Made by a program: the position numbers and the translations under genes. A stretch of DNA of 64,000 nt from SIG589 sp964566175 (GTDB lineage Bacteria > Bacillota > Clostridia > Oscillospirales > Acutalibacteraceae), in the NCBI GenBank assembly GCA_964566175.1, contig CAZMHU010000001.1, positions 62,001-126,000 on the forward strand, in the 5' to 3' direction. Under the pieces are notes generated by a model that saw only the letters and a program-made list of their open reading frames with translations, did no database searches and was not told where the DNA came from. Positions 8,869 through 17,050 of this stretch are shown here, one piece after another; the first letter of the stretch is position 1; every line of letters starts with the position of its first letter.

Positions 8869-11280
8869 ATGGAAAAATACACTCAAAAAGAAATGGCACA
8901 ACTTATTGAGAAAAAACTATCCCACAATTTCGGCGTAACGACCGAACAGGCTTCTGATGAATTTTTTTACAAAGCCTGTGTCCTTGTTCTACTCGATATA
9001 ATGCGCGAACGCCAAGCGGCGTTCTCCGAAGCCGCCGATAAGGCAGAGGCGAAGACCGTTTACTATCTGAGTATGGAATTTCTTATGGGTCGCTCACTCA
9101 AAAATAATCTTTTCAACTTAGGTCTTGAAGACACCGTTAGACGTGCTCTCTCGACCTACAAGGTAAAACTCGACTCACTTTACGAACTCGAACCCGATGC
9201 CGGACTCGGCAACGGCGGTCTCGGAAGACTTGCCGCCTGTTTTCTCGACGGACTTTCTACGGGCGGTTACCCCGCTATGGGTTATTGCATTAACTATGAA
9301 TACGGCATTTTCCGTCAAAAACTTGTTGACGGTTGGCAGACCGAAATGCCCGATTTTTGGCTTCCTGGCGGCAGTGTTTGGCTTGAGGCGCGCCCCGCAA
9401 ACGCCGTTGACGTAAACTTTGACGGATATATTGACGAGTCGTGGGACGGCAACTTCCACCACATTACCCACCGTGACTACACAACCGTACGCGCTATGCC
9501 GTATGACCTTATGGTTGCGGGAAAGGACGGAAAAACCGTAAATATCCTGCGTCTGTGGAGCGCCGAAAGTCAAAAAATCGATATGGCGGCTTTCAATCAG
9601 GGTGACTATGTTCGCGCGCTTGAACAGCAGGCTATGGCAGAAGCAATAAGCAAAATTCTTTACCCCGAAGACAATCATATGGAGGGCAAGGCTTTGCGTC
9701 TCCGCCAGCAATATTTCCTTGTTTCCGCATCGATACAGGATATTTTAAACCGCCATTTGCAGAAATACAACACGCTTGACAATCTTCCCGAAAAGGTTGC
9801 CATACACATCAACGACACCCACCCTGCCCTCTCCATTCCAGAACTTATGCGCTTTTTGCTTGACGAGTGCGGTTACAGTTGGGACAACGCTTGGGATATT
9901 GTAACAAAAACAACGGCATACACCAATCACACCGTTATGAGCGAGGCGCTTGAATGTTGGCAAGAATCTATGTTTAAACATCGCCTGCCACGAATTTATC
10001 AGATAATCGCCGAAATAGACCGCCGCTTTAAGGAACAGGTCATACGCGAAACCGGCGACTATGCACTTATGGGTCGCACCTCGATAATACAGGGCGGTAT
10101 GATTAAAATGGCGAACCTCTGCGTTGCAACCTGTCACAGTGTTAACGGCGTTTCAAAACTTCACAGCAAAATTTTGACCGATTCACTCTTCTCTGATTAC
10201 TACCGTATGACACCCGACAAGTTCAAAAACGTCACAAACGGTATCGCACACCGCCGTTGGCTCTGTCAGGCTAACCCCCTGCTTTCATCATTCTTAAAGG
10301 AAAAAATCGGCGACGGATTTATTATGGACGCTTCGCAACTCTCCCGCCTTGCCAAATATAAGGATGACAAAGAGGTATTGCAAAAACTTGAAAGCATTAA
10401 GCGTTCCAACAAGGTTCGCCTTTCTAACTATGTAAAGAACGAGACCGGAATTGCGCTAAATCCCGATTCGATATTCGATATGCAGGTTAAGCGCTTGCAC
10501 GAATACAAACGTCAGCACCTTAACGCGCTCCATATAATAAGCGATTATCTTTATATAAAAAACAATCCGAACGCTCCCTTCACGCCCAAAACCTATATTT
10601 TCGGTGCTAAGGCCGCCCCCGGATATTTGCTTGCAAAGAAAATCATTCATATGATTGCACAACTCGCAAAGGTTATAAACAACGACCCCGCCGCAAAGGA
10701 TAAACTCACCGTTCTGTTTATGGAAGATTACCGTGTAACACTTGCCGAACTTATGATTCCCGCCGCCGATATAAGCGAACAAATTTCGCTTGCATCTACC
10801 GAGGCGAGCGGAACAGGCAATATGAAACTTATGATGAACGGTGCTATAACCCTCGGAACGGATGACGGTGCCAACGTTGAAATTCACGATGTTGTGGGCG
10901 ATGACAACATTATAATCTTCGGTATGAAAACACCGGAAGTCCTTTCACTCCGTCAGTCGGGATATTCACCATCGGAATATTACAACAACAATCCCCGCCT
11001 ACGAGAAGCAATCGATTTTATATCGGGCGGTATCGACGGTGTTTCGTTTGAAGATATTGCAAACACTCTTAAAAACACCGACTATTATATGGCTCTTGCC
11101 GATTTTGCCGATTACTGTGCGGCGCACGAAAAGGCAGACCGTCTCTATTCCGACCGCGACACGTGGAACCGTATGTCACTTATAAACATTGCTCAATCGG
11201 GTTGTTTTGCCGCAGACCGCGCTATTTCCGATTATGCAAAAGATATTTGGCACACAAAGCCGTTATATAACGAAAAATAA
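8869..11280 (+). CDS. glgP: Glycogen/starch/alpha-glucan phosphorylase
   Basis: 803 residues, matching GT35 phosphorylases. The enzyme releases glucose-1-phosphate from the non-reducing ends of alpha-1,4-glucans using pyridoxal phosphate. The N-terminal region has EPDAGLGNGGLGRLAACF (around residue 105-125), and the PLP-binding segment EASGTGNMKLMMNGA contains Lys653. Start ATG follows CGGAGGTAATAACCG. The GH13 gene begins 31 bp downstream, so the pair likely degrades glycogen or maltodextrins together in the cytoplasm. Confidence 0.97.
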   Translation: MEKYTQKEMAQLIEKKLSHNFGVTTEQASDEFFYKACVLVLLDIMRERQAAFSEAADKAEAKTVYYLSMEFLMGRSLKNNLFNLGLEDTVRRALSTYKVKLDSLYELEPDAGLGNGGLGRLAACFLDGLSTGGYPAMGYCINYEYGIFRQKLVDGWQTEMPDFWLPGGSVWLEARPANAVDVNFDGYIDESWDGNFHHITHRDYTTVRAMPYDLMVAGKDGKTVNILRLWSAESQKIDMAAFNQGDYVRALEQQAMAEAISKILYPEDNHMEGKALRLRQQYFLVSASIQDILNRHLQKYNTLDNLPEKVAIHINDTHPALSIPELMRFLLDECGYSWDNAWDIVTKTTAYTNHTVMSEALECWQESMFKHRLPRIYQIIAEIDRRFKEQVIRETGDYALMGRTSIIQGGMIKMANLCVATCHSVNGVSKLHSKILTDSLFSDYYRMTPDKFKNVTNGIAHRRWLCQANPLLSSFLKEKIGDGFIMDASQLSRLAKYKDDKEVLQKLESIKRSNKVRLSNYVKNETGIALNPDSIFDMQVKRLHEYKRQHLNALHIISDYLYIKNNPNAPFTPKTYIFGAKAAPGYLLAKKIIHMIAQLAKVINNDPAAKDKLTVLFMEDYRVTLAELMIPAADISEQISLASTEASGTGNMKLMMNGAITLGTDDGANVEIHDVVGDDNIIIFGMKTPEVLSLRQSGYSPSEYYNNNPRLREAIDFISGGIDGVSFEDIANTLKNTDYYMALADFADYCAAHEKADRLYSDRDTWNRMSLINIAQSGCFAADRAISDYAKDIWHTKPLYNEK

Positions 11281-11311
11281 AACACAATACTCAGTGTAAC
11301 AGGAGAAACTT

Positions 11312-13156
11312 ATGGAACATTATCCGTATGATTCACGCAATCCTCTTTACCGCTCTCATATCGGCGCTGTGGCCGCAGGTACTCCCCTGCGGCTGCGGCT
11401 GCTTTTGCATAATGACGCACGGGTGCATACCGCTTTTATAAACCTCTGCCGCGACGGCGAGGGCCCGCGCGAAATTCCTCTCACGCCCGCAGAACAGTTA
11501 GAAGATTACCGCTTTTACGACTGCACGCTATGTTTGGAAGAGGGGCTTTATTGGTATTCTTTCTTTTATGACAGTGATTACGGCAGAATGTTTGTCACCA
11601 AAACCGACCACTCCCTCGGTATTGTTTCACCCGACGGTGAAGGTTGGCAACAGACGGTCTATGACGCCGACTATGAAACGCCCGATTGGATAAAAGGCGG
11701 AATAATATATCAAATTTTTCCGGACAGATTTTGCCGTTCGGACAAGGAAAAACAAAGCGTCCCGCAGGACAGATATATTCAAGAAGATTGGTCGGCGCAA
11801 CCCGCATACCGTCAAGACGGAAATATCCGTTCGCTCGGAAACGATTATTACGGCGGAGACCTTGCGGGAATTGAAAGCAAACTCGAATACCTCTCTTCTC
11901 TCGGTGTCAGTTGTATATACTTAAACCCGATATTCGAGGCGCATTCAAACCACCGTTACAACACTGCGGATTATCTTAAAATCGACCCACTGCTCGGTAG
12001 TGCGGATGATTTAAAAAGTCTTTGCAATCACGCAGAGGCTCTCGGAATAAACATAATACTCGACGGTGTTTTTTCGCACACAGGTGACGATAGTATTTAT
12101 TTCAACAAATACCGCCGTTATGACAGCGACGGAGCATATATAAGCGACTCCTCTCCTTACAGAAGTTGGTACAGTTTTCAAAACTACCCCAACCGATATT
12201 CCAGTTGGTGGGGTGTTCCCTCACTGCCCGAAACCAATGAAAGCGACAACAGTTTTTCAGAATTTATAACAGGCGATAAAGGCGTTTTACGTTATTGGAT
12301 GGATTACGGAATTAAAGGTTGGCGACTCGATGTTGCCGACGAACTGCCCGACAGTTTTTTGGACAAAATTCGCAATGCCGTAAAAAGCAAAGACCGCGAT
12401 GCCTTTATCTTGGGTGAAGTTTGGGAAGATGCTACCAACAAGATAAGTTACGGTTACCGCCGCCGGTATTTGAGAGGGAAACAACTTGACTCGGTAATGA
12501 ACTATCCCCTTTCCAATGCCATAATACACTTTGTAAGAGGCGGCAACGCGCGCGAACTTATTGACTTAACATTAACTCAGGCGGAAAACTATCCGAAACC
12601 CGCACTCGATACACTTATGAATCACATAGGATCTCACGACACTGCACGAATACTCACCCGACTCGGCTGTAACCGCAACGGAAGCCGCGAATGGCAGGCA
12701 TCGCAACACCTGAACGATGGGGAACTCGCTCACGGAAAACGGTTGCTTAAACTTGCCGCCGCACTGCAATACACTCTCCCCGGAATACCGTCGCTTTATT
12801 ACGGTGACGAGGCAGGTATGGAAGGTTACGGCGACCCGTTTTGCCGTGCTGCCTATCCTTGGGGCAATGAAGACCGAGAACTTTTGGAGTTTTACCGCAA
12901 ACTGGGACGAATTCGCCGCGAGAACTCCGCCTTTAAAAACGGAGATTTTTTGCCGCTTTACAGCGAAATCGGCTATATTGCTTTTTTGCGAAAAAGTGAT
13001 AAAAGCAGTGTCTTTATCTGCGTAAACCGTTGGCACGAAGACGCGAACGTTTCCCTGCCGAAAGAATTCGAACACGGCTGTGTGCTTATGGGAGAAACAC
13101 CAAACGGCAACACCGTAACGGTAAAAGGATACGGAATAAGTATTATAAAAGCATAA
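11312..13156 (+). CDS. GH13 alpha-glucan hydrolase (neopullulanase/cyclomaltodextrinase type)
   Basis: 614 residues without a signal peptide, hence cytoplasmic. An N-terminal starch-binding-like beta-domain (about 1-125) precedes the GH13 barrel. Catalytic residues are visible: nucleophile Asp340 in GWRLDVADE, acid/base Glu369 in ILGEVWED and the stabilising Asp443 in GSHDTARI. The domain order fits neopullulanases and cyclomaltodextrinases, which act on maltodextrins; branching or pullulan specificity cannot be read. Cotranscribed with glgP and closed by a strong bidirectional terminator. Confidence 0.93.
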   Translation: MEHYPYDSRNPLYRSHIGAVAAGTPLRLRLLLHNDARVHTAFINLCRDGEGPREIPLTPAEQLEDYRFYDCTLCLEEGLYWYSFFYDSDYGRMFVTKTDHSLGIVSPDGEGWQQTVYDADYETPDWIKGGIIYQIFPDRFCRSDKEKQSVPQDRYIQEDWSAQPAYRQDGNIRSLGNDYYGGDLAGIESKLEYLSSLGVSCIYLNPIFEAHSNHRYNTADYLKIDPLLGSADDLKSLCNHAEALGINIILDGVFSHTGDDSIYFNKYRRYDSDGAYISDSSPYRSWYSFQNYPNRYSSWWGVPSLPETNESDNSFSEFITGDKGVLRYWMDYGIKGWRLDVADELPDSFLDKIRNAVKSKDRDAFILGEVWEDATNKISYGYRRRYLRGKQLDSVMNYPLSNAIIHFVRGGNARELIDLTLTQAENYPKPALDTLMNHIGSHDTARILTRLGCNRNGSREWQASQHLNDGELAHGKRLLKLAAALQYTLPGIPSLYYGDEAGMEGYGDPFCRAAYPWGNEDRELLEFYRKLGRIRRENSAFKNGDFLPLYSEIGYIAFLRKSDKSSVFICVNRWHEDANVSLPKEFEHGCVLMGETPNGNTVTVKGYGISIIKA

Positions 13157-13199
13157 AAAACACCTTTGAAAACTTCACAGTTTTCAAAGGTGTTTTTTT
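13155..13199. terminator. Bidirectional terminator between the GH13 gene and the ABC exporter
   Basis: A 14-bp perfect stem CACCTTTGAAAACT/AGTTTTCAAAGGTG is flanked by A-run and T-run, so it can serve both converging genes. Confidence 0.93.
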
Positions 13200-13214
13200 A
13201 TCGCTTATTCGCTT

Positions 13215-15029
13215 TTAATCCTGCAAACTTTTAAACTTGTAAAATGCACCTTTCTTTTGCATCAACTCGTCATATGTGCCTATCTCAACACATTTGCCGT
13301 CTTCGATTACGGCAATGCGGTCTGCATTGCGTATTGTTGAAAGCCTGTGCGCCACAATAAACGTTGTTCTGCCGATTGTCAGATTGTTTATTGCTTCCTG
13401 TATTTCGCGTTCGGTTGCGGTATCAAGCGCACTTGTTGCCTCATCAAAAATAATTACGTCGGGGTGGCGAATAATCGCACGCGCTATAGATATTCGCTGA
13501 CGCTGTCCGCCCGAGAGTTTGTTTCCATGCTCGCCTATGAGCGTATCGACACCGTTTGGCAGATTATCTACAACACTTCGCAGTTTAGCCATATCTATAA
13601 CATAGTTAAGTTCCTCATCTGATATATCCGTTCTGCCGTATGTAATATTCTCGCGAATAGTCCCCGAAAACAGGACAGTGTTTTGCGGTACAACCGATAT
13701 AAATCGCCTGTATGATTGCAGGTTTAACTCACTCATCGGTTTTCCGTCAATCAAAATCTCGCCCGAGTTCGGCGATTCAAAACCGATTACGAGATTTATT
13801 ATCGTCGATTTTCCCGCACCCGATTCGCCTACAAGCGCAATGGTTTCGCCCGACTTGACGTTCAAATCAAGGCCGTCAAGCACTTTTTTATTATCATCAT
13901 AGGAAAAAACAACATTACGAAAATCATAATTTCCGTAGAGCCGCTCAGTTTTGATTTTGTTTTCGTTATCCTCTATATCGTTATCGTTAAGAATTTCACC
14001 TATTGAACGTATAGACTCGCTGCCCTTGATAATCGTTGGCAACAACCCCATAAGCGTGGATACACATCCGATAAGCGTTGTAAAATAGGATTGATAAAGC
14101 GTTATATCGCCGATTTTTATCTGTCCGATATATGCCATATATCCCGTAAAGAAGAGGCAAGCAACCTGAAAAAGCGTGAACGTTACCCAGTGTGCCCCGC
14201 TGAATATGCCGTGCACGTAATCCATTTTATATCCGTGTTCCGCCACTTCGGTTACACGTCCGGTAAATTGCTTTATTTCCACATCTTCCAACGCATGAGC
14301 GCGTGTAATCGGAATGAGTTCCACCATATCCATAACCTGTGCAGAAGTATTCTCAATCTCTTTTCGAAAATTACTGTTGGTGTTCCGCATAGATTTTCTG
14401 AATTTTGATGTAATCACCGCTGCAATAGGCGCTATAAGTATAAATATGAAAAATATTGTTATATTCTTGCTGAGAATAACGCCGAGTGCTACCGTAAAGT
14501 TTACGACAAGACCCAAAACACTGGTAAACACCTGTGCCATCATCTCTTCGACCGCTTCGGCATCGCGCATAACTTTTGACTGTATTTTTCCGGATGCGGT
14601 ATTCTTGTGAAAGTGCATGGAAAGTTGTTGCAGTTTTCTTACCATTGCTCCGCGCAAACCTGCTCCAACAGTACGCTTGGCTTGGTTAAACGCCTTTAAA
14701 AACACGCCGAATGTAACAAAATAAAACAAAAGCAAAAAAACCGCTCCCAAAGCGTTTAAAGCAAACAGCAATAATGCGTTGTCGGGTTTGTCACAGGCAA
14801 TATTGATTACGTTTGCGGTAATAAGCGGAATTATCATCGCCGGAAACGATTTAAGCAAATAGCACACCGTGGAAACGGTCATAAGTTTTTTGTGGTTTCC
14901 GTAAATCGCAAAAAGCGTCTTTATCGGCTTTGCGTTATATTTTCGATAACAGTGCATTATGTTTTCTTCTTCACGCATCGTCTTTTCGTTATCGAATGTT
15001 GTGGCATACTTATCTTTCTTAAGTCTCAT
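13215..15029 (-). CDS. ABC exporter, fused membrane and ATP-binding domains
   Basis: About 604 residues: six membrane helices in roughly the first 330 residues, then an ATPase domain with Walker A GESGAGKST, signature LSGGQRQR, Walker B VIIFDEATSALD and the H-loop VAHRLST. It is a half-transporter of the MdlB/MsbA type that should act as a dimer; the substrate is unknown. The start is uncertain: ATG 15029 has a partial GGGTG site, while ATG 15065 (616 aa) is only about 10 bases from the predicted transcript start and has no ribosome-binding site. Monocistronic, with its own promoter. Confidence 0.92.
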   Translation of the reverse strand: MRLKKDKYATTFDNEKTMREEENIMHCYRKYNAKPIKTLFAIYGNHKKLMTVSTVCYLLKSFPAMIIPLITANVINIACDKPDNALLLFALNALGAVFLLLFYFVTFGVFLKAFNQAKRTVGAGLRGAMVRKLQQLSMHFHKNTASGKIQSKVMRDAEAVEEMMAQVFTSVLGLVVNFTVALGVILSKNITIFFIFILIAPIAAVITSKFRKSMRNTNSNFRKEIENTSAQVMDMVELIPITRAHALEDVEIKQFTGRVTEVAEHGYKMDYVHGIFSGAHWVTFTLFQVACLFFTGYMAYIGQIKIGDITLYQSYFTTLIGCVSTLMGLLPTIIKGSESIRSIGEILNDNDIEDNENKIKTERLYGNYDFRNVVFSYDDNKKVLDGLDLNVKSGETIALVGESGAGKSTIINLVIGFESPNSGEILIDGKPMSELNLQSYRRFISVVPQNTVLFSGTIRENITYGRTDISDEELNYVIDMAKLRSVVDNLPNGVDTLIGEHGNKLSGGQRQRISIARAIIRHPDVIIFDEATSALDTATEREIQEAINNLTIGRTTFIVAHRLSTIRNADRIAVIEDGKCVEIGTYDELMQKKGAFYKFKSLQD

Positions 15030-15078
15030 AAAAGCACCCGCCCCATACGGCAAAATTCGCCGCATTTTTCACATTTAC

Positions 15079-15107
15079 ATTATAGCCATATCACATAGAA
15101 TATTCAA
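15079..15107 (-). promoter_or_regulatory. Sigma-A promoter of the ABC exporter
   Basis: TTGAAT, 17 bases, TATAAT on the minus strand, about 50 bases before the preferred start. Confidence 0.65.
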
Positions 15108-15169
15108 CAAATAAATTCAAAAAAAGGCACTATTTTATTTTTTCAGAGCGACAGACTGAAATCAAAGTT

Positions 15170-15847
15170 TTAACTTTGTGCTTTTTTCATCTTCTGCCAG
15201 TTGTAAAAACCGTACAAATCATTTACCAGGAACATCACAAAGCATAATATCATCGGGAAATAGGATATATCGCTGGCAGTTGCCATCGTCCAAAGAATAA
15301 TAAGCACAACATCGTTTGCGGCATAACCCACGGCATAAAACGGACTTCTGAAAAGTGTTAAATAGGATGCTATGAAACTCGTTGCTACCGAAACTGCACT
15401 AAAGAAAAGATTTGCGTTTCCGATAAAGCGGAGTATAAAATAAAATCCGCACGTTATGAACGCCGCCGATACCCACATAACCGCACACTGTCTTTTTGTC
15501 AAACGGTTCACATCTACCGTTCCACTGTTTTCATACGGGTGCTTTATCCATTGAACCACAGTTGCCACAGCAATGGGAGAAGTCATACAAAGATATGTTA
15601 TCATCTCGCCGTAATAGCAGAAACAAAACGAAATCATTCCGTAAAACACGGCAAATACCACCGTCAACACCTGACCGAGCACCATTCCCTTTGCGACAAA
15701 AATCAGTGCCGTAACGCCTATCAGCGATGCGGCGGCAGTGAGAAAAATTTCCCCGCCAGAGAAGAAAAATGACAGCAATATAACCGTCACCGAAAGTCCC
15801 CAAAGCACCCTTTCGGCGGGTATCAGACTTTTAATGGGATTTTTCAT
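15170..15847 (-). CDS. PnuC-family vitamin/nucleoside transporter
   Basis: 225 residues from the ATG at 15847, which follows GGAGG at seven bases; a longer in-frame start at 15949 falls in the leader RNA. Seven or so membrane helices, with a C-terminal signature ending NDLYGFYNWQKMKK and YAANDVVLIILW earlier, match the PnuC/SWEET-like transporter family. Members carry nicotinamide riboside (PnuC), thiamine (PnuT), riboflavin (PnuX) or deoxynucleosides (PnuN) by facilitated diffusion; which one is undetermined. It has its own promoter and an unusual structured leader, so expression is likely controlled by a metabolite. Confidence 0.88.
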   Translation of the reverse strand: MKNPIKSLIPAERVLWGLSVTVILLSFFFSGGEIFLTAAASLIGVTALIFVAKGMVLGQVLTVVFAVFYGMISFCFCYYGEMITYLCMTSPIAVATVVQWIKHPYENSGTVDVNRLTKRQCAVMWVSAAFITCGFYFILRFIGNANLFFSAVSVATSFIASYLTLFRSPFYAVGYAANDVVLIILWTMATASDISYFPMILCFVMFLVNDLYGFYNWQKMKKAQS

Positions 15848-15951
15848 AACAATACCTCCAAAAAAATAAGCACCCGCCTTGCACATCTTCAAAGACCTAA
15901 CGATGTGCAGACGAATGCTTTTTATTGCATTTTCGTTACCCGGTGGCAACG
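15848..15951 (-). ncRNA. Candidate structured leader RNA (possible riboswitch) of the pnuC-like gene
   Basis: The ~100-base leader can fold into a three-way junction. The outer helix joins AAGCGUUGCC at the 5' end with GGCGGGUGCUU at the 3' end (one bulged G, three G-U pairs). Inside lie a hairpin ACG-AA-AAUGC/GCAUU-CGU and an 8-bp hairpin UGCACAUC/GAUGUGCA. A run of seven U follows the outer helix directly, and the GGAGG ribosome-binding site comes straight after, which suits control by either termination or site masking. An alternative 7-bp hairpin CGUUGCC-ACCG-GGUAACG would compete with the outer helix. I could not match it to a known riboswitch class; folding was done by eye. Confidence 0.55.
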
Positions 15952-15956
15952 CTTGG

Positions 15957-15986
15957 AGTATAGCATAATAAAAAAAGTTTTGTCAA
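15957..15986 (-). promoter_or_regulatory. Sigma-A promoter of the pnuC-like gene
   Basis: A perfect TTGACA and TATACT with an 18-base spacer. The predicted transcript start coincides with the 5' strand of the leader's outer helix. The -35 overlaps the stop codon region of the upstream TRIC gene. Confidence 0.68.
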
Positions 15987-16630
15987 GACAATATTTCCGG
16001 ATTTATCTTCGGCAAATTCCAACGAAAATATGCAGCAAGGAAACGGAGTACAACAACACACATAAAGCCGGAAAGCACCGCAACGCTTTCCGGCACAACA
16101 CCCTCAAGCAATATGTTGACGACGCCGCCCGCCGCAGATGCAACAGCGTATATATGCTTTTTGAAAACGTCCGGCACTTCAACACAAAAAACATCTCTCA
16201 AAACACCGCCGCCGACACCCGTTATAACACCGATAAACATCAGCGACACAAAACTGTCTATTCCGCATTCTTTCGCAATGCGGATACCCGTAATCGTGAA
16301 AACCGCAAGTCCAAGCGTATCCGCCACAAACATAACATTGCGGTCGTATTTTTGAATAAAATCACGTATTTTCTTCCACAAAAGGCGTGCAACCGCAAAG
16401 GTTATTATTGCCGTAGAAAGCGCGACAAGCGTAAAAAAAGGACTTTTAAAGGCGACAGCCGGCGTATTTCCGAGAATGGAATCACGCATAACACCGCCGC
16501 CGACACCCGTAACAAGGCCCAGTATCGCAACACCAAACAAATCCATATTCTTTCTTATTCCCTTTACTGCTCCGGAAAGGGCAAAAGCAACCGTTCCGAC
16601 AATTTCAAAAATATAGAAAAATTTATCCAT
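15983..16630 (-). CDS. Trimeric intracellular cation channel (TRIC/UPF0126) family protein
   Basis: 215 residues from ATG 16630, preceded by TGAGGTG; an upstream in-frame start at 16669 lacks such a site. The protein shows the internal duplication of this family: two three-helix repeats, each with a glycine-rich GLVTGVGGGVMRDS-type segment (first near residue 45, second near residue 130 as GVITGVGGGVLRDV). Bacterial relatives of TRIC channels conduct cations across the cytoplasmic membrane. It has its own strong promoter. Confidence 0.9.
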   Translation of the reverse strand: MDKFFYIFEIVGTVAFALSGAVKGIRKNMDLFGVAILGLVTGVGGGVMRDSILGNTPAVAFKSPFFTLVALSTAIITFAVARLLWKKIRDFIQKYDRNVMFVADTLGLAVFTITGIRIAKECGIDSFVSLMFIGVITGVGGGVLRDVFCVEVPDVFKKHIYAVASAAGGVVNILLEGVVPESVAVLSGFMCVVVLRFLAAYFRWNLPKINPEILS

Positions 16631-16659
16631 ACTACACCTCAGCACATTTTTCAACGCAA

Positions 16660-16688
16660 ATAATAACACTAAAAAAACATATTGTCAA
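16660..16688 (-). promoter_or_regulatory. Sigma-A promoter of the TRIC-family gene
   Basis: TTGACA, 17 bases, TATTAT on the minus strand, about 30 bases before the start codon. Confidence 0.72.
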
Positions 16689-16809
16689 CAAAACTCTCGC
16701 CGCGCTATCGTGATTTACTGAAAACACGACTCAAACCCAAGACTTTTCAAGAACATATAATATTAAAATACGTTTTTTGAAAAAATTATAGTTTTCTTGC
16801 AACTTTTGC

Positions 16810-16837
16810 TTGACAAACCGAAAAAAAGTTATATAAT
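16810..16837 (+). promoter_or_regulatory. Sigma-A promoter of tRNA-Gln
   Basis: TTGACA, 16 bases, TATAAT, ending 19 bases before the mature tRNA 5' end. Confidence 0.75.
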
Positions 16838-16856
16838 AGATGTGTTGACTATCCAT

Positions 16857-16930
16857 TGAGGAATAGTGTAACGGTAGCACGACAGACTCTGACTCTGTTT
16901 GTTGGGGTTCGAATCCCTATTCCTCAGCCA
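16857..16930 (+). tRNA. tRNA-Gln (anticodon CTG), CCA encoded
   Basis: The acceptor stem TGAGGAA pairs with TTCCTCA, followed by discriminator G and an encoded CCA. The anticodon arm ACAGA-CTCTGAC-TCTGT places CTG in the wobble-to-third positions, reading CAG glutamine codons. The T-arm contains GGGGTTCGAATCCC. It is a single tRNA with its own promoter and terminator. Confidence 0.97.
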
Positions 16931-16931
16931 T

Positions 16932-16977
16932 AAACGAACGACAATCTTCGTCAGGGAAGATTGTCGTTCGTTTTTTT
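16932..16977 (+). terminator. Rho-independent terminator of tRNA-Gln
   Basis: A long stem (about 18 bp) with arms ACGAACGACAATCTTC and GAAGATTGTCGTTCGT around a six-base loop, followed by a T-run. Confidence 0.93.
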
Positions 16978-17021
16978 ACTTTTTCTCTCTTGTATCTTTC
17001 CGATAATGATAACAGAAAACA

Positions 17022-17048
17022 AAAAAAGCCGCCCTCGAGCGGCTTTAA
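17022..17048 (-). terminator. Rho-independent terminator of glmS
   Basis: On the minus strand AAAGCCGC/GCGGCTTT around a six-base loop, followed by a T-run; it begins a few bases past the glmS stop. Confidence 0.9.
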
Positions 17049-17050
17049 AT

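Noticed and set aside
15848..15951. TPP, FMN or NAD riboswitch before the pnuC-like gene
   Set aside because: The CUGAGA block of TPP, the AGGGGCAGGGUGAAAUUCCCGACCGGCGGU-type pattern of FMN and the NAD class signatures could not be found; only an unassigned structured leader is claimed.
15905..16663. A 252-codon open frame on the plus strand
   Set aside because: It lies opposite the TRIC-family gene and the pnuC leader, has no ribosome-binding site, and its translation is a Lys/Arg/Asn/His-rich shadow.
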